Position numbers and translations under genes: made by a program. Positions 34,480-42,998 of a stretch of DNA of 58,039 nucleotides are shown one piece after another (within the stretch, counting starts at the first letter, position 1; every line of letters begins with the position of its first letter). Source of the DNA: CAXSBR01 sp964236495 (GTDB lineage Bacteria; Actinomycetota; Actinomycetes; Mycobacteriales; Jatrophihabitantaceae); the NCBI GenBank assembly GCA_964236495.1, contig CAXSBR010000021.1, positions 1-58,039 of the forward strand. Direction: 5' to 3'. Under the pieces are notes generated by a model that saw only the letters and a program-made list of their open reading frames with translations, did no database searches and was not told where the DNA came from.

Positions 34480-35196
34480 GGGGGTCTCCTCGACAGAAGT
34501 CGAATTGTGCGGTGGTTGCGCCTGCGAGAACAACGACCCCGTGTCGTTCAGCGCTTCCTGCGCGAATTCAGTAGCTTACGGATCGATCGCTGGAAAAGGC
34601 AAGCGGCCACTTTACTTGAAACTCAAATATCGACGCCGTTGACCGGTCGAGGACCGTGAAGACCATCTTGGACCGGCGAAGTGTCGCCGCTGTGAACACT
34701 GGCTTAAAGCTGCGCGCGCTCCACACCACGCTCGCCGTGGTCGGCAGGAGCTGGCGCCACCCGTGCGCCGACCGCTTGCGCGGGGGCGCACCTAGTGCCG
34801 GGAGCGTTGCGAGAGCTGCCCGGGGCTCAGGGTCCGTGGAAGGGATCGGTGCACGTGCAGTCGGTAGGCCATCCCGATGCGTCGGCATAGCCATCCGAGG
34901 TACGGCACCGGGCGGGCGACGTAGGCCGGCCGGCGAAGCGACCACTCACCAGCACCCGAAGTCGCGGTCGACCGGGCGGGTGGGCACAGCCTGGACAGAG
35001 ACCCGGCCGCGCGCGCACGCTCAGAGGAGCTAGCTCGGCGGTCTGGATGCCGAGTGGAAGCGTCTGTTTCGTGCGTCGTTCCATAGCTAGTCCCCGAACC
35101 CCTGTAGTCGCGCTTGCGCGCGGAGTCGAACTGTATCCCGGCTCCGGCCCGGTCGCATGTTGAACCGACCAGCCAGATCGCCCCCGATCAGCCCGC
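34480..35196. other. Long intergenic region upstream of the polysaccharide operon
   Basis: About 717 bases between the RipA-like gene stop and the synthase start, both on the minus strand. Open frames here on either strand have no recognisable content. I see no tRNA, riboswitch or CRISPR signature. A short inverted repeat (CTCGGC-N9-GCCGAG, about 35034-35054) is the only obvious structure. It must hold the terminator of the RipA-like gene and the operon promoter. Confidence 0.5.
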
Positions 35197-37176
35197 TCAG
35201 GTGCCCGGGCGGGTCGCGCCGAAATAACCGTTGCGCCACAAGTTGCTGATCTTCACCAGGTCACCGCTCTGCGGAGCTTGCACCACCTGATCGTTGCCGA
35301 TGTAGATGGCGACGTGATGAATGCCCGACTGCTGCCCATTGGAGCTGAAGAAGACGAGGTCGCCGGGCATCAGAGTGTCGATGCTGGGGTGCACGCTGCC
35401 CTCGTTGTATTGCGCCTGCGAGTAATGAGCCATGTAGACGCCCTCGCCTGCCCAGGCGTACAGCGCAAGCCCCGAACAGTCGTAGCCGCGGATATGACAG
35501 TCATTCCAGGCGCTGTCGCCGGGAATGCAGACGCCCAACGTCGCACCGGTGTAGCTGCCCGCGGCGTAGGAGTACTGGACGCCGACCTTGGCTTCCGCGC
35601 GCCGAGCTGCCGCGCGACCCCGTGCTGGCGACCAGGATCCGCCGCCGGTGCCAGAAAAACTGCCTGAGTCCGAGCTACCACCCGAGCCCGACTGCGACCC
35701 GGACGTGCTCGAGCCGGAGTTGTCCGAGGTGGCGGTGCTCGAGTTGGAAGGGCTCGAGTTGGAAGTGCTCGACGGAGAGCGGGACTGAGTTGGAGTAGAT
35801 CGCCGTTTGCTCGCGGGGGCGGCAGTGGGGTTCGTGGAGCCGGCGCCACTGGAATCGGAACCGCTGGAACTGGAACCGTTTGAGGGAGCACTGCCCGACG
35901 AGGAGTTGTTCGAAGCGTGCTGGCTCGCCGCGGCACTTGCTGATGATGCGCTCGCTGACGCGGCGCTTGCTGATGATGCGCTCGCTGACGCGGCGCTGGC
36001 GCTGGCCGCGGCGGCGGCGGCGCCTTCGCGCTGTTGGCGCGCGGCATCTTTGCGGGCCTGCGCCGCCTGCGCCGCCTGCGCGGCCCGCTGGTCGGCCGCC
36101 CGTTGGCGAGCCAGGGCTTCCAGCCGCTTCGCCTCACGGGCCTGGGCGGCGAGTTCGCGGCGCCGTTGCGCCGCCAGCCTGGCAGCTTCGATCGCCTTGC
36201 GCCGCGCTTCGGCCTGCTGCCAGGCAAGAAAGGCGGCCCGCTTGTTCTTCAGGCCGGTGAGTCGCTCGCCCGCCGACTGGAGTTGGGTCTGGTAGGACGT
36301 CTTGCGAGCGGCAAGCCCTACCCGTTGGGTTTTGGCCGCGGACACCGCTATGACCGCTGCCTTGGCCGCGGTGTCGGCGTTGGCGCTGGCTATGGTTTGC
36401 GTTGCGACAGCGGTGCGGGCCGTTGCGTCGGCGTTGGCCTTGCCGACAGTGGCACGGTATAGATCGTCTATGGCGCTGGACTGCCGGCCCTGCGCATAGC
36501 CGTAGAGCTGGTCGCGTTCGAGCAGCGCGCTCGGATTCGGCGCGGTCAGCAGGCTACCGGCGTCCGGAGTGCGGTTCATATAGCTGCTGGCCACCGAGAG
36601 CCGGAACCGGCTTCGCGCTGCGTCAACCCTGCCCGCAGCGGTGATCACCGCTGTCTGCGCCTCGGTCGCCGACGTCGTCGCAGTGGACAGCTTGGACAGC
36701 GCCTCGAGGTAGTTCTCCTTCGCGAGTTCGGCCGCATCGTTGAGATCTTGGATCTTGACGTCGACTCCGGTGATCAGACCCGACAGCCGCCCGACGTCAA
36801 CAGCGGCCTGAGCCTTGACTGCGGCCGCGTTGGCAATCTGGCCGTTCGACGGGTTGGCCGGCGCCACGTGCCGTACGGAGGTCGAGCCCGCCGCCGTCTG
36901 CACTGGCATTGTTCTCGCGGCCGCGCGCGCCGTGACTGCCTTTGCGGCCGCGCGGACTGGCTGGGATTTCGCGGCCGCGAGCGCTGGCACAGCCTTCGCC
37001 GGCGGTGCAGGCTGATGGGCAGGCGCGACGGGGGCGGCTACGGCTTGATGAGCAAAGCCGACGACCACGCTGGCAACGATGCCCATGGTGCCGGCAACAG
37101 CGGCCGCGGTGCGCCCGCGTGGTCCTGCTGCAACAGAGCCCGCACGGGACGAGAGCGTGCAAGCGCGACTCGCCAC
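35197..37176 (-). CDS. RipA-like NlpC/P60 peptidoglycan hydrolase
   Basis: A secreted protein of about 659 residues. The signal segment lies at about 22-45 (AAVAGTMGIVASVVVGFA, then AVAAP). An Ala/Lys-rich region follows, then a RipA-type coiled coil, an Arg/Ala-rich helix (RRRELAAQAREAKRLEALAR) and a Ser-rich linker of about 120 residues. The C-terminal NlpC/P60 domain has catalytic Cys in RGYDCSGLALYAW (about 567), His in SGIHHVAIYIGND (about 620) and the polar partner in VQAPQSGD. It cleaves D-Glu-mDAP cross-bridges during septation. The GTG at 37176 is chosen because it precedes the signal peptide. Position and content match Rv1477 (ripA), though the domain has an extra Cys-containing insert. 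Confidence 0.85.
   Translation of the reverse strand: MASRACTLSSRAGSVAAGPRGRTAAAVAGTMGIVASVVVGFAHQAVAAPVAPAHQPAPPAKAVPALAAAKSQPVRAAAKAVTARAAARTMPVQTAAGSTSVRHVAPANPSNGQIANAAAVKAQAAVDVGRLSGLITGVDVKIQDLNDAAELAKENYLEALSKLSTATTSATEAQTAVITAAGRVDAARSRFRLSVASSYMNRTPDAGSLLTAPNPSALLERDQLYGYAQGRQSSAIDDLYRATVGKANADATARTAVATQTIASANADTAAKAAVIAVSAAKTQRVGLAARKTSYQTQLQSAGERLTGLKNKRAAFLAWQQAEARRKAIEAARLAAQRRRELAAQAREAKRLEALARQRAADQRAAQAAQAAQARKDAARQQREGAAAAAASASAASASASSASAASASASSASAAASQHASNNSSSGSAPSNGSSSSGSDSSGAGSTNPTAAPASKRRSTPTQSRSPSSTSNSSPSNSSTATSDNSGSSTSGSQSGSGGSSDSGSFSGTGGGSWSPARGRAAARRAEAKVGVQYSYAAGSYTGATLGVCIPGDSAWNDCHIRGYDCSGLALYAWAGEGVYMAHYSQAQYNEGSVHPSIDTLMPGDLVFFSSNGQQSGIHHVAIYIGNDQVVQAPQSGDLVKISNLWRNGYFGATRPGT
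35931..35990 (-). repeat. 30-bp tandem repeat in the RipA-like linker
   Basis: Two adjacent 30-base copies (35931-35960 and 35961-35990) differ by one base and encode a Ser/Ala repeat of ten residues. The linker around it is further Ser/Ala-rich. Such repeats tend to change in number by slippage and would alter linker length without breaking the frame. Confidence 0.75.
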
Positions 37177-37251
37177 GTGCAGTGCCCCCGAATGCCCGTC
37201 TGCGACCGGTGAGTACACCGAACGTCGGTTTGCTTCTCCAAGAGAACACCT

Positions 37252-37283
37252 GTCACAGCAGTAACACAAGTCACAGCAGTAAC
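37252..37283 (-). promoter_or_regulatory. Tandem MtrA-box-like repeats upstream of the RipA-like gene
   Basis: GTCACAGCAGTAAC occurs twice on the plus strand (37252-37265 and 37270-37283, 18-base period), 76-107 bases before the gene's GTG. In M. tuberculosis, MtrA is described as binding direct repeats of GTCACAGCG-like sequence and as controlling ripA. In other actinobacteria MtrA sites contain GTAAC repeats. The match, the tandem arrangement and the target gene agree. Binding itself is inference. Confidence 0.6.
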
Positions 37284-37305
37284 GGCAGCACTCTAGCGGC
37301 CGCGA

Positions 37306-38379
37306 TCACGGCGTTCGTAACGTCCTTCCAGGCGTGAGGGCCTGGGTGGGGTGCACATCAACGCGGTCGCAACGCCGGTTCTCCCACCAGCGCACCGCAC
37401 GGTCCACAAGCACCGCGTAGACGATGCCGGCAGCGACGTCGACCACGTAGTGCTCACCGAGATAGACCAGCGCCAGGGCCATGACGGCGGGATAGGCAAG
37501 AACCACCAGCCGCCATCGGCTGCGGAACCGGTTCAACACGAACAGGGTGATGATCGTGGCGTAGGCGGTGTGCAGCGACGGCAGTGCGGCAACAGGATTC
37601 GACGCCACCTGCCCTTCCTGCAGCAGATTGCCCGCGTGGTTGACGTGCAGCCATGCCCATCCACGCGACGACGCTCGAGTTACCGGACCGATGACGTGTT
37701 CCTTCGATGCATACCACGGAGGTGCGGCGGGAAAGACGACGTAGGTGAGCAGGCCCGCGACGGCCAGGGCGATGACCCGACGCACGAATGCCAGCCACGC
37801 CTGCCGGTTGCGTAGCCACAGCACCGCCGCCAGCACCGGCGTGGCCAGAAAGTGGCTTGTGTAGACGAGCGTGGCCGCCGCGTCATACCAGTGCACCGTG
37901 CCGGCGTCGAGGAAGCGGCGCTGCAATACCACCGAGGGAACCGCGCCGAACACCGACCGATCGATTCCGGCGATGTCGGCCATGTGTAGCGGGGCGCCGA
38001 CGCGCCGCGACAGTCCGCGGCTGTAGTCGTAGGCGATCAGCGCGGCAGTGAAGGGCAGCCAGTCCAGCAGCACGCGCCCGAAGGCCGCCCTGCCTCGCCC
38101 CAGGCACGTGGTGCCGAGTCCGGCCACGACGATCAGCAGCAGGCTGCCGCGATCAGTGGGCACGCCTGCGACCAGCACTACGACCACCAGCGCTACGACG
38201 TAGCCCGCCAGCCAGCGTCGCCGGATGCGCCGCCACCGGGCGGTATCGACGGGATGGCCGGCCGGGTGGTCAGCCGGGTGGTCGGCCGGATAGGTGGCGG
38301 GATGGTTGGCCGGACGATCGAGCGGCGCATCGGCCGGTTGGTCGGCCGCAGCATCGGGGTCGACCGGGCGAGCCGCCAT
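37306..38379 (-). CDS. PAP2/Aur1-type membrane phosphatase or phosphotransferase
   Basis: A 357-residue membrane protein of the PAP2 superfamily, Aur1/inositol-phosphotransferase-like branch. It has an N-terminal Asp/His/Pro repeat (PADHPADHPAGHPVD), then about six membrane helices. The phosphatase motifs are NPVAALPSLHTAYATI (motif 2, catalytic His) and YLGEHYVVDVAAG (motif 3, His and Asp). Such enzymes act on membrane lipid phosphates, for example in inositol-lipid or undecaprenyl-phosphate metabolism. The ATG at 38379 is 142 bases from the divergent acnA, with the palindrome between them. M. tuberculosis has a different gene at this place. Substrate unknown. Confidence 0.83.
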   Translation of the reverse strand: MAARPVDPDAAADQPADAPLDRPANHPATYPADHPADHPAGHPVDTARWRRIRRRWLAGYVVALVVVVLVAGVPTDRGSLLLIVVAGLGTTCLGRGRAAFGRVLLDWLPFTAALIAYDYSRGLSRRVGAPLHMADIAGIDRSVFGAVPSVVLQRRFLDAGTVHWYDAAATLVYTSHFLATPVLAAVLWLRNRQAWLAFVRRVIALAVAGLLTYVVFPAAPPWYASKEHVIGPVTRASSRGWAWLHVNHAGNLLQEGQVASNPVAALPSLHTAYATIITLFVLNRFRSRWRLVVLAYPAVMALALVYLGEHYVVDVAAGIVYAVLVDRAVRWWENRRCDRVDVHPTQALTPGRTLRTP

Positions 38380-38450
38380 GCGCGCAGCGTACTGGCGGCA
38401 TGCAGGCAGGATGAACGTCTGCGGCTCTGTTCGTCGGCTGCCGCAGCTGA

Positions 38451-38468
38451 TATCTTGACGTCAAGATA
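38451..38468. promoter_or_regulatory. 18-bp perfect palindrome in the acnA promoter region
   Basis: TATCTTGACGTCAAGATA, an exact dyad, lies 52 bases before the acnA ATG and 71 bases before the divergent PAP2 start. This is the form of a TetR- or MarR-type operator. In corynebacteria and mycobacteria, acn is repressed by the TetR regulator AcnR encoded beside it. No such regulator is in this window, so the protein that binds here is unknown. Confidence 0.65.
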
Positions 38469-38520
38469 ACGCCGCTCGTCGATGTCGCCCATGCCTGACG
38501 CCCGCGCCGAAGAGGACTCC

Positions 38521-41364
38521 ATGACCGCTTCCACCAGCACCCGCGACAACACCTTCGGCGCGCGGGACCGGCTGACCGTCGGCGACACCGAGCTCGATTA
38601 CTACCGCATCGGCGCCGTAGAGGGCTCGCACCGGCTGCCGTTCAGTCTCAAGGTGTTGCTGGAGAACCTGCTGCGCACCGAAGACGGCAAGAACGTCACC
38701 CGCGCGCAGATCCAGGCCCTGGCTGACTGGAACCCCACGGCTGAGCCCGACACCGAGATTCAATTCTCCCCCGCGCGGGTGGTGATGCAGGACTTCACCG
38801 GTGTGCCGGCCGTGGTGGATCTGGCCACCATGCGCGAGGCCGTCGCCGAACTGGGCGGCGATGCAACGAAGATCAATCCGCTGGCGCCCGCGGAGCTGGT
38901 CATCGACCACTCCGTCATCGCCGACCTGTTCGGCACTCCGGATTCGTTCGCGCGCAACGTCGAGCTGGAGTACCAGCGCAACGGCGAGCGCTACCAGTTC
39001 CTGCGCTGGGGTCAGGGCGCGTTCAACGAGTTCAAGGTGGTACCGCCGGGCACCGGCATCGTGCACCAGGTGAACATCGAATACCTGGCGCGGGTGGTGT
39101 TCGAGCGAAGCGACGGCGCTGGCACAGTGGCCTACCCCGACACCGTGGTGGGCACCGACTCCCACACCACGATGGTGAACGGTCTGGGTGTGCTGGGGTG
39201 GGGCGTGGGCGGCATCGAGGCCGAGGCGGCCATGCTGGGCCAACCGGTGAGCATGTTGATTCCCCGCGTCGTCGGTGTCAAGTTGACCGGCGCGCTACCC
39301 GACGGTGCTACCGCAACCGACCTGGTGCTGACCATCACCGAGCAGTTGCGCAAGCACGGTGTGGTCGGAAAATTCGTCGAGTTCTACGGCCCGGGCGTCA
39401 GCGCTGTTCCACTGGCGAACCGGGCCACCATCGGCAACATGAGCCCGGAGTACGGCTCCACCTGCGCGATCTTTCCGATCGACGACGAGACGTTGCGCTA
39501 CCTGCGCTTCACCGGCCGCAACGAACGGCAGGTGAAGCTCGTCGAGGCCTACGCCAAGGCCAACGACCTCTGGCACGACCCGGACACCGAGCCGTTGTTC
39601 TCCGAGACCCTCGAGCTGGACCTGGGCACGATAGAGCCGTCGCTGGCCGGGCCCAAGCGGCCTCAGGACCGAGTACCGCTCGCCGACGCGCAGTCGATGT
39701 TTCGCACCGCGCTCGCCGACTACGTCACCGACGAGTCCGACGGCACGTCGGTACAGAACGTTGTCGACGAGACGATCGCGGAGACGTTTCCGGCCTCGGA
39801 CGCCGGCGGTGCGCCCGGGCGCGAGATGCCCACGGCGGCTACCGACGAGGGCCCTACGCAACCTGCAGTTCCAGCACCGTCGAAGCGGGCGTCCAAGCCC
39901 ACCGCAGTAACGCTGCCTACCGGCGAGCGGTTCGAGATCGATCACGGTGCCGTCGCCATCGCCGCGATCACCTCGTGCACGAACACGTCCAATCCCTCGG
40001 TGATGATCGCCGCAGCGCTGGTGGCCAAGAACGCCGTCGAGCGCGGTCTGTCACGCAAGCCATGGGTGAAGACGACGCTGGCACCGGGCTCCAAGGTGGT
40101 ATCGGACTACTACGAGCGGGCCGGCCTGACGCCCTACCTCGACAAGCTCGGGTTCAACCTGGTCGGCTACGGATGCACAACCTGCATCGGTAACTCCGGG
40201 CCACTGCCCGACGAGATCTCCGCCGCGGTCAACGACGCCGACCTGGCCGTGGTCAGCGTGTTGTCGGGCAACCGCAACTTCGAAGGACGCATCAACCCCG
40301 ACATCAAGATGAACTACCTCGCCTCTCCCCCGCTCGTAGTCGCCTATGCACTGGCCGGAACGATGGACATCGACCTGAACAACGATCCGCTCGGCGAGGG
40401 CAGCGACGGCCGGCCGGTGTTCCTGCGCGAGATCTGGCCCGGCGCGGCCGAAATCGAGCAGGTCGTCGAGTCGGCAATCGCGTCGACCATGTACAGCCGC
40501 GACTACGCCGACGTGTTCGCCGGCGACGAACGGTGGCAGGGCCTGTCCACGCCGGCGGGCGACACCTTCAGCTGGGATCCCGAGTCGACCTACGTGCGCA
40601 GGCCGCCCTACTTCGAGGGCATGCAGCGCGAACCCAGCCCGGTCAGAGACATCACAGCGGCCCGGGTGCTGGTCAAGCTCGGCGACTCGGTCACCACCGA
40701 CCACATCTCTCCGGCCGGATCGATCAAGGTCGACTCGCCGGCCGGCCGATACCTCGCTGAGCACGGCGTCGACCGTCGCGACTACAACTCCTACGGATCG
40801 CGGCGTGGCAATCACGAGGTGATGATCCGGGGAACCTTCGCCAACATCCGGCTGCGCAACCAGCTTGCACCGGGCACCGAAGGCGGCATGACCCGCGACT
40901 TCAGCGCTGCGACTGCCGGGGGCGCTGACGCACCCGTGACCTCGATCTACCAGGCCAGCGAGCACTACCTGGCTGCTGGCACTCCGCTTGTCATCCTGGC
41001 CGGCAAGGAGTACGGCTCAGGTTCCTCGCGCGACTGGGCGGCGAAGGGAACGGCGCTACTCGGTGTGCGCGCCGTCATCGCCGAGTCCTACGAACGCATC
41101 CACCGGTCGAATCTGATCGGTATGGGCGTGCTGCCCCTGCAGTTCCCGCCCGGTGTTTCTGCACAGACGCTCGGGCTGGAGGGCACCGAGACGTTCGACA
41201 TCGAGGGCATCGGCGCGATGAACGACGGGCCGGTGCCGGCAACGGTGCGGGTGACGGCCGGCGAGGTCAGCTTCGACGCCCCGGTGCGGATCGACACCCC
41301 TGGCGAAGCGGACTACTACCGTCACGGCGGCATCATGCAGTACGTTCTGCGCTCGCTGCTCTGA
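38521..41364 (+). CDS. acnA: Aconitate hydratase A
   Basis: A 947-residue aconitase (IRP1/AcnA type) of the TCA cycle; it isomerises citrate to isocitrate. Fe-S ligands are Cys in AITSCTNTSNP (about 490) and the CxxC of GYGCTTCIGNSG. The N-terminal FSLKVLLENLLR and C-terminal GKEYGSGSSRDWAAKGT, LGVRAVIAESYERIHRSNL are standard. About 60 residues are inserted before SCTNTSNP (about 410-470) and include ETFPASDAGG, typical of actinobacterial forms. ATG 38521 is chosen. The palindrome upstream suggests repressor control. The Fe-S cluster would be supplied by the SUF operon at the right end. Confidence 0.96.
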   Translation: MTASTSTRDNTFGARDRLTVGDTELDYYRIGAVEGSHRLPFSLKVLLENLLRTEDGKNVTRAQIQALADWNPTAEPDTEIQFSPARVVMQDFTGVPAVVDLATMREAVAELGGDATKINPLAPAELVIDHSVIADLFGTPDSFARNVELEYQRNGERYQFLRWGQGAFNEFKVVPPGTGIVHQVNIEYLARVVFERSDGAGTVAYPDTVVGTDSHTTMVNGLGVLGWGVGGIEAEAAMLGQPVSMLIPRVVGVKLTGALPDGATATDLVLTITEQLRKHGVVGKFVEFYGPGVSAVPLANRATIGNMSPEYGSTCAIFPIDDETLRYLRFTGRNERQVKLVEAYAKANDLWHDPDTEPLFSETLELDLGTIEPSLAGPKRPQDRVPLADAQSMFRTALADYVTDESDGTSVQNVVDETIAETFPASDAGGAPGREMPTAATDEGPTQPAVPAPSKRASKPTAVTLPTGERFEIDHGAVAIAAITSCTNTSNPSVMIAAALVAKNAVERGLSRKPWVKTTLAPGSKVVSDYYERAGLTPYLDKLGFNLVGYGCTTCIGNSGPLPDEISAAVNDADLAVVSVLSGNRNFEGRINPDIKMNYLASPPLVVAYALAGTMDIDLNNDPLGEGSDGRPVFLREIWPGAAEIEQVVESAIASTMYSRDYADVFAGDERWQGLSTPAGDTFSWDPESTYVRRPPYFEGMQREPSPVRDITAARVLVKLGDSVTTDHISPAGSIKVDSPAGRYLAEHGVDRRDYNSYGSRRGNHEVMIRGTFANIRLRNQLAPGTEGGMTRDFSAATAGGADAPVTSIYQASEHYLAAGTPLVILAGKEYGSGSSRDWAAKGTALLGVRAVIAESYERIHRSNLIGMGVLPLQFPPGVSAQTLGLEGTETFDIEGIGAMNDGPVPATVRVTAGEVSFDAPVRIDTPGEADYYRHGGIMQYVLRSLL

Positions 41365-41373
41365 CGGTCGGGC

Positions 41374-41394
41374 CGGTCGCTGGGCGGGCGACCG
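41374..41394 (+). terminator. Weak hairpin after acnA
   Basis: CGGTCGC (41374-41380) pairs with GCGACCG (41388-41394) over a seven-base loop, ten bases past the acnA stop. There is no T-run. It is a plausible but weak transcription end. Confidence 0.4.
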
Positions 41395-41430
41395 AGACAT
41401 CCCTAGGGCCCACGTCAACCCGTCGGTTTT

Positions 41431-41446
41431 GTCCGCCGCGGCGGAC
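41431..41446. promoter_or_regulatory. 16-bp palindrome upstream of the sugar ABC operon
   Basis: GTCCGCCGCGGCGGAC is a perfect dyad about 160 bases before the binding-protein start. A second, looser inverted repeat (GAAATGTT at 41489-41496 with AACATTTC at 41536-41543) lies closer. Either could be an operator for the downstream ROK regulator. This is inference from position. Confidence 0.35.
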
Positions 41447-41608
41447 TCGACAACGTTTCCATAAGGTCACAACTGGGTCACGTCCGTCGAAATGTTCTTC
41501 CTTCACCTATGCCGGGCGGTTAAGTTCGCGGCGACAACATTTCTGCTCCCTGCCGTGGCGGCCTCGTCCGGCGCCGGGAGCCGTCATCTCGCGGAGGTCA
41601 GACAGTCC

Positions 41609-42835
41609 ATGCGCAGAAGCGTTCACATCGTCGTCGCGGCCGCAGCCGTGGGGGCCGTTGCCCTCACCGGGTGTAGCTCATCCAAGAAGACCACGCCGGC
41701 TTCCTCATCGTCGGCGTCGTCGACATCGTCGGCCTCAGATACCACCTCGGCTTCGGCCACCGACACCGCCAGCTCCACCGCCGACACCACCAGCAGTAGC
41801 GCTGCGCCCAGCAGCACCGCAGCCGGCACCGGCGGCACCGGCAAGCTCCAGGTCGGCGTCATCCTGCCCGACACCACCACCTCGAACCGCTACACGTTGT
41901 ACGACCAGCCGCTGCTCGAAAAGGCGTTCAAGGACGCCGGCATCGGCGCGAAGGTCCTCAACGCCCACGGCTCGCAGCAGACGTTCACCTCCGACGCCCA
42001 GACGCTGATCACCCAGGGCGTCAAGGTGCTGCTCATCGACCCATCGGACCCCGCGACCGGCATCAGTGTCGAGCAGGCCGCCGCGAAGGCGGGTGTACAG
42101 GTCATCGACTACGACCGCGTCAATCTCGGGGGATCGGCCAAGTACTACGTCTCCTTCGACAACGAGAAAGTCGGCCAGCAGCAGGCGCAGGGCCTCGTGG
42201 ACTGCCTGAAGGCCAAGAACGTCAGTAAGGCCAATATCATCCAGCTCAACGGCGGCACCGACATCGACAACAACGCGGTGCTGTTCAAAAAGGGCGCCCA
42301 CACCGTCCTCGATCCGCTGTTCAAGGCCGGCACCCTGGTGAAGGGTCCTGAGACCGACGTCAAGGGCTGGGACAACACCGTCGCCGCCACCGACTTCCAG
42401 CAGGCCTTCACCAAGGATTCCAAGGTCCAGGGGGTGCTGGCGGCCAATGACGGCATTGCCGCCGCCGCGATCACCACGCTGAAGCAGAACAAGCTGACGA
42501 TCCCGATCACCGGTCAGGACGCCACCGTGCAGGGTATCCAGTACATCCTGCAGGGCACCCAGTGCCTGACCATCTTCAAGGACGTCAAGAAGGAGGCCTC
42601 CGCTGCCTCGCAGCTGGCGATCGACCTGATCAAGGGCGACAAGGCCGCGGCCGACAAGCTGGCCACCGGCTCGCTCAAGGACCCGAAGAACGGCCGCACG
42701 ATCCCGTCTCTGCTGCTGCCGGCGACGGTCATCACCAAGGCCAACGTCAAGACCGTCATCACCGCTGGTGCACTGACTCCGGCGCAGATCTGCAAGGGCA
42801 TCGAGTCGGTCTGCAAGACCGCCGGTATCCAGTAG
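41609..42835 (+). CDS. Xylose-type sugar-binding lipoprotein of an ABC importer
   Basis: A 408-residue periplasmic-binding-protein family 4 lipoprotein. The signal peptide ends at a lipobox (AVALTGC, Cys 22), followed by a Ser/Thr/Ala-rich linker to about residue 75. The binding domain (LQVGVILPDTTTSNRYTLYD, VIDYDRVNLGGSAKYYVSFD, FDNEKVGQQQ, VQGVLAANDGIAAAAI) is XylF-like. It would capture a monosaccharide, perhaps xylose, and hand it to the permease. GGAGG lies upstream of the ATG at 41609. A hairpin separates it from the ATPase gene, which usually lets the binding protein be made in excess. Confidence 0.86.
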   Translation: MRRSVHIVVAAAAVGAVALTGCSSSKKTTPASSSSASSTSSASDTTSASATDTASSTADTTSSSAAPSSTAAGTGGTGKLQVGVILPDTTTSNRYTLYDQPLLEKAFKDAGIGAKVLNAHGSQQTFTSDAQTLITQGVKVLLIDPSDPATGISVEQAAAKAGVQVIDYDRVNLGGSAKYYVSFDNEKVGQQQAQGLVDCLKAKNVSKANIIQLNGGTDIDNNAVLFKKGAHTVLDPLFKAGTLVKGPETDVKGWDNTVAATDFQQAFTKDSKVQGVLAANDGIAAAAITTLKQNKLTIPITGQDATVQGIQYILQGTQCLTIFKDVKKEASAASQLAIDLIKGDKAAADKLATGSLKDPKNGRTIPSLLLPATVITKANVKTVITAGALTPAQICKGIESVCKTAGIQ

Positions 42836-42900
42836 CCGGCCCGTACGACCGCACCACGGGCACCCCGCACCACATGCGGCTGGTGCCACACACGCCGACC

Positions 42901-42931
42901 GGCGGGACAGGCGCACGACGCCTGTCCCGCC
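42901..42931 (+). terminator. Strong hairpin between the binding-protein and ATPase genes
   Basis: A perfect 13-bp stem, GGCGGGACAGGCG (42901-42913) with CGCCTGTCCCGCC (42919-42931), over a CACGA loop. No T-tract follows. It probably acts as a partial terminator or as a 3' stabiliser, giving more binding-protein mRNA than ATPase/permease mRNA. Confidence 0.7.
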
Positions 42932-42998
42932 GTTGGTGTGACTCGAGTCCGTCTTCTTTCCTGCGCCGATGCGATCGGGCGCGTGCCGACTTGGAGCA

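Noticed and set aside
35100..35170. Minus-strand GTTCGACTC resembling a tRNA T-loop
   Set aside because: No acceptor, D- or anticodon stem can be folded around it.
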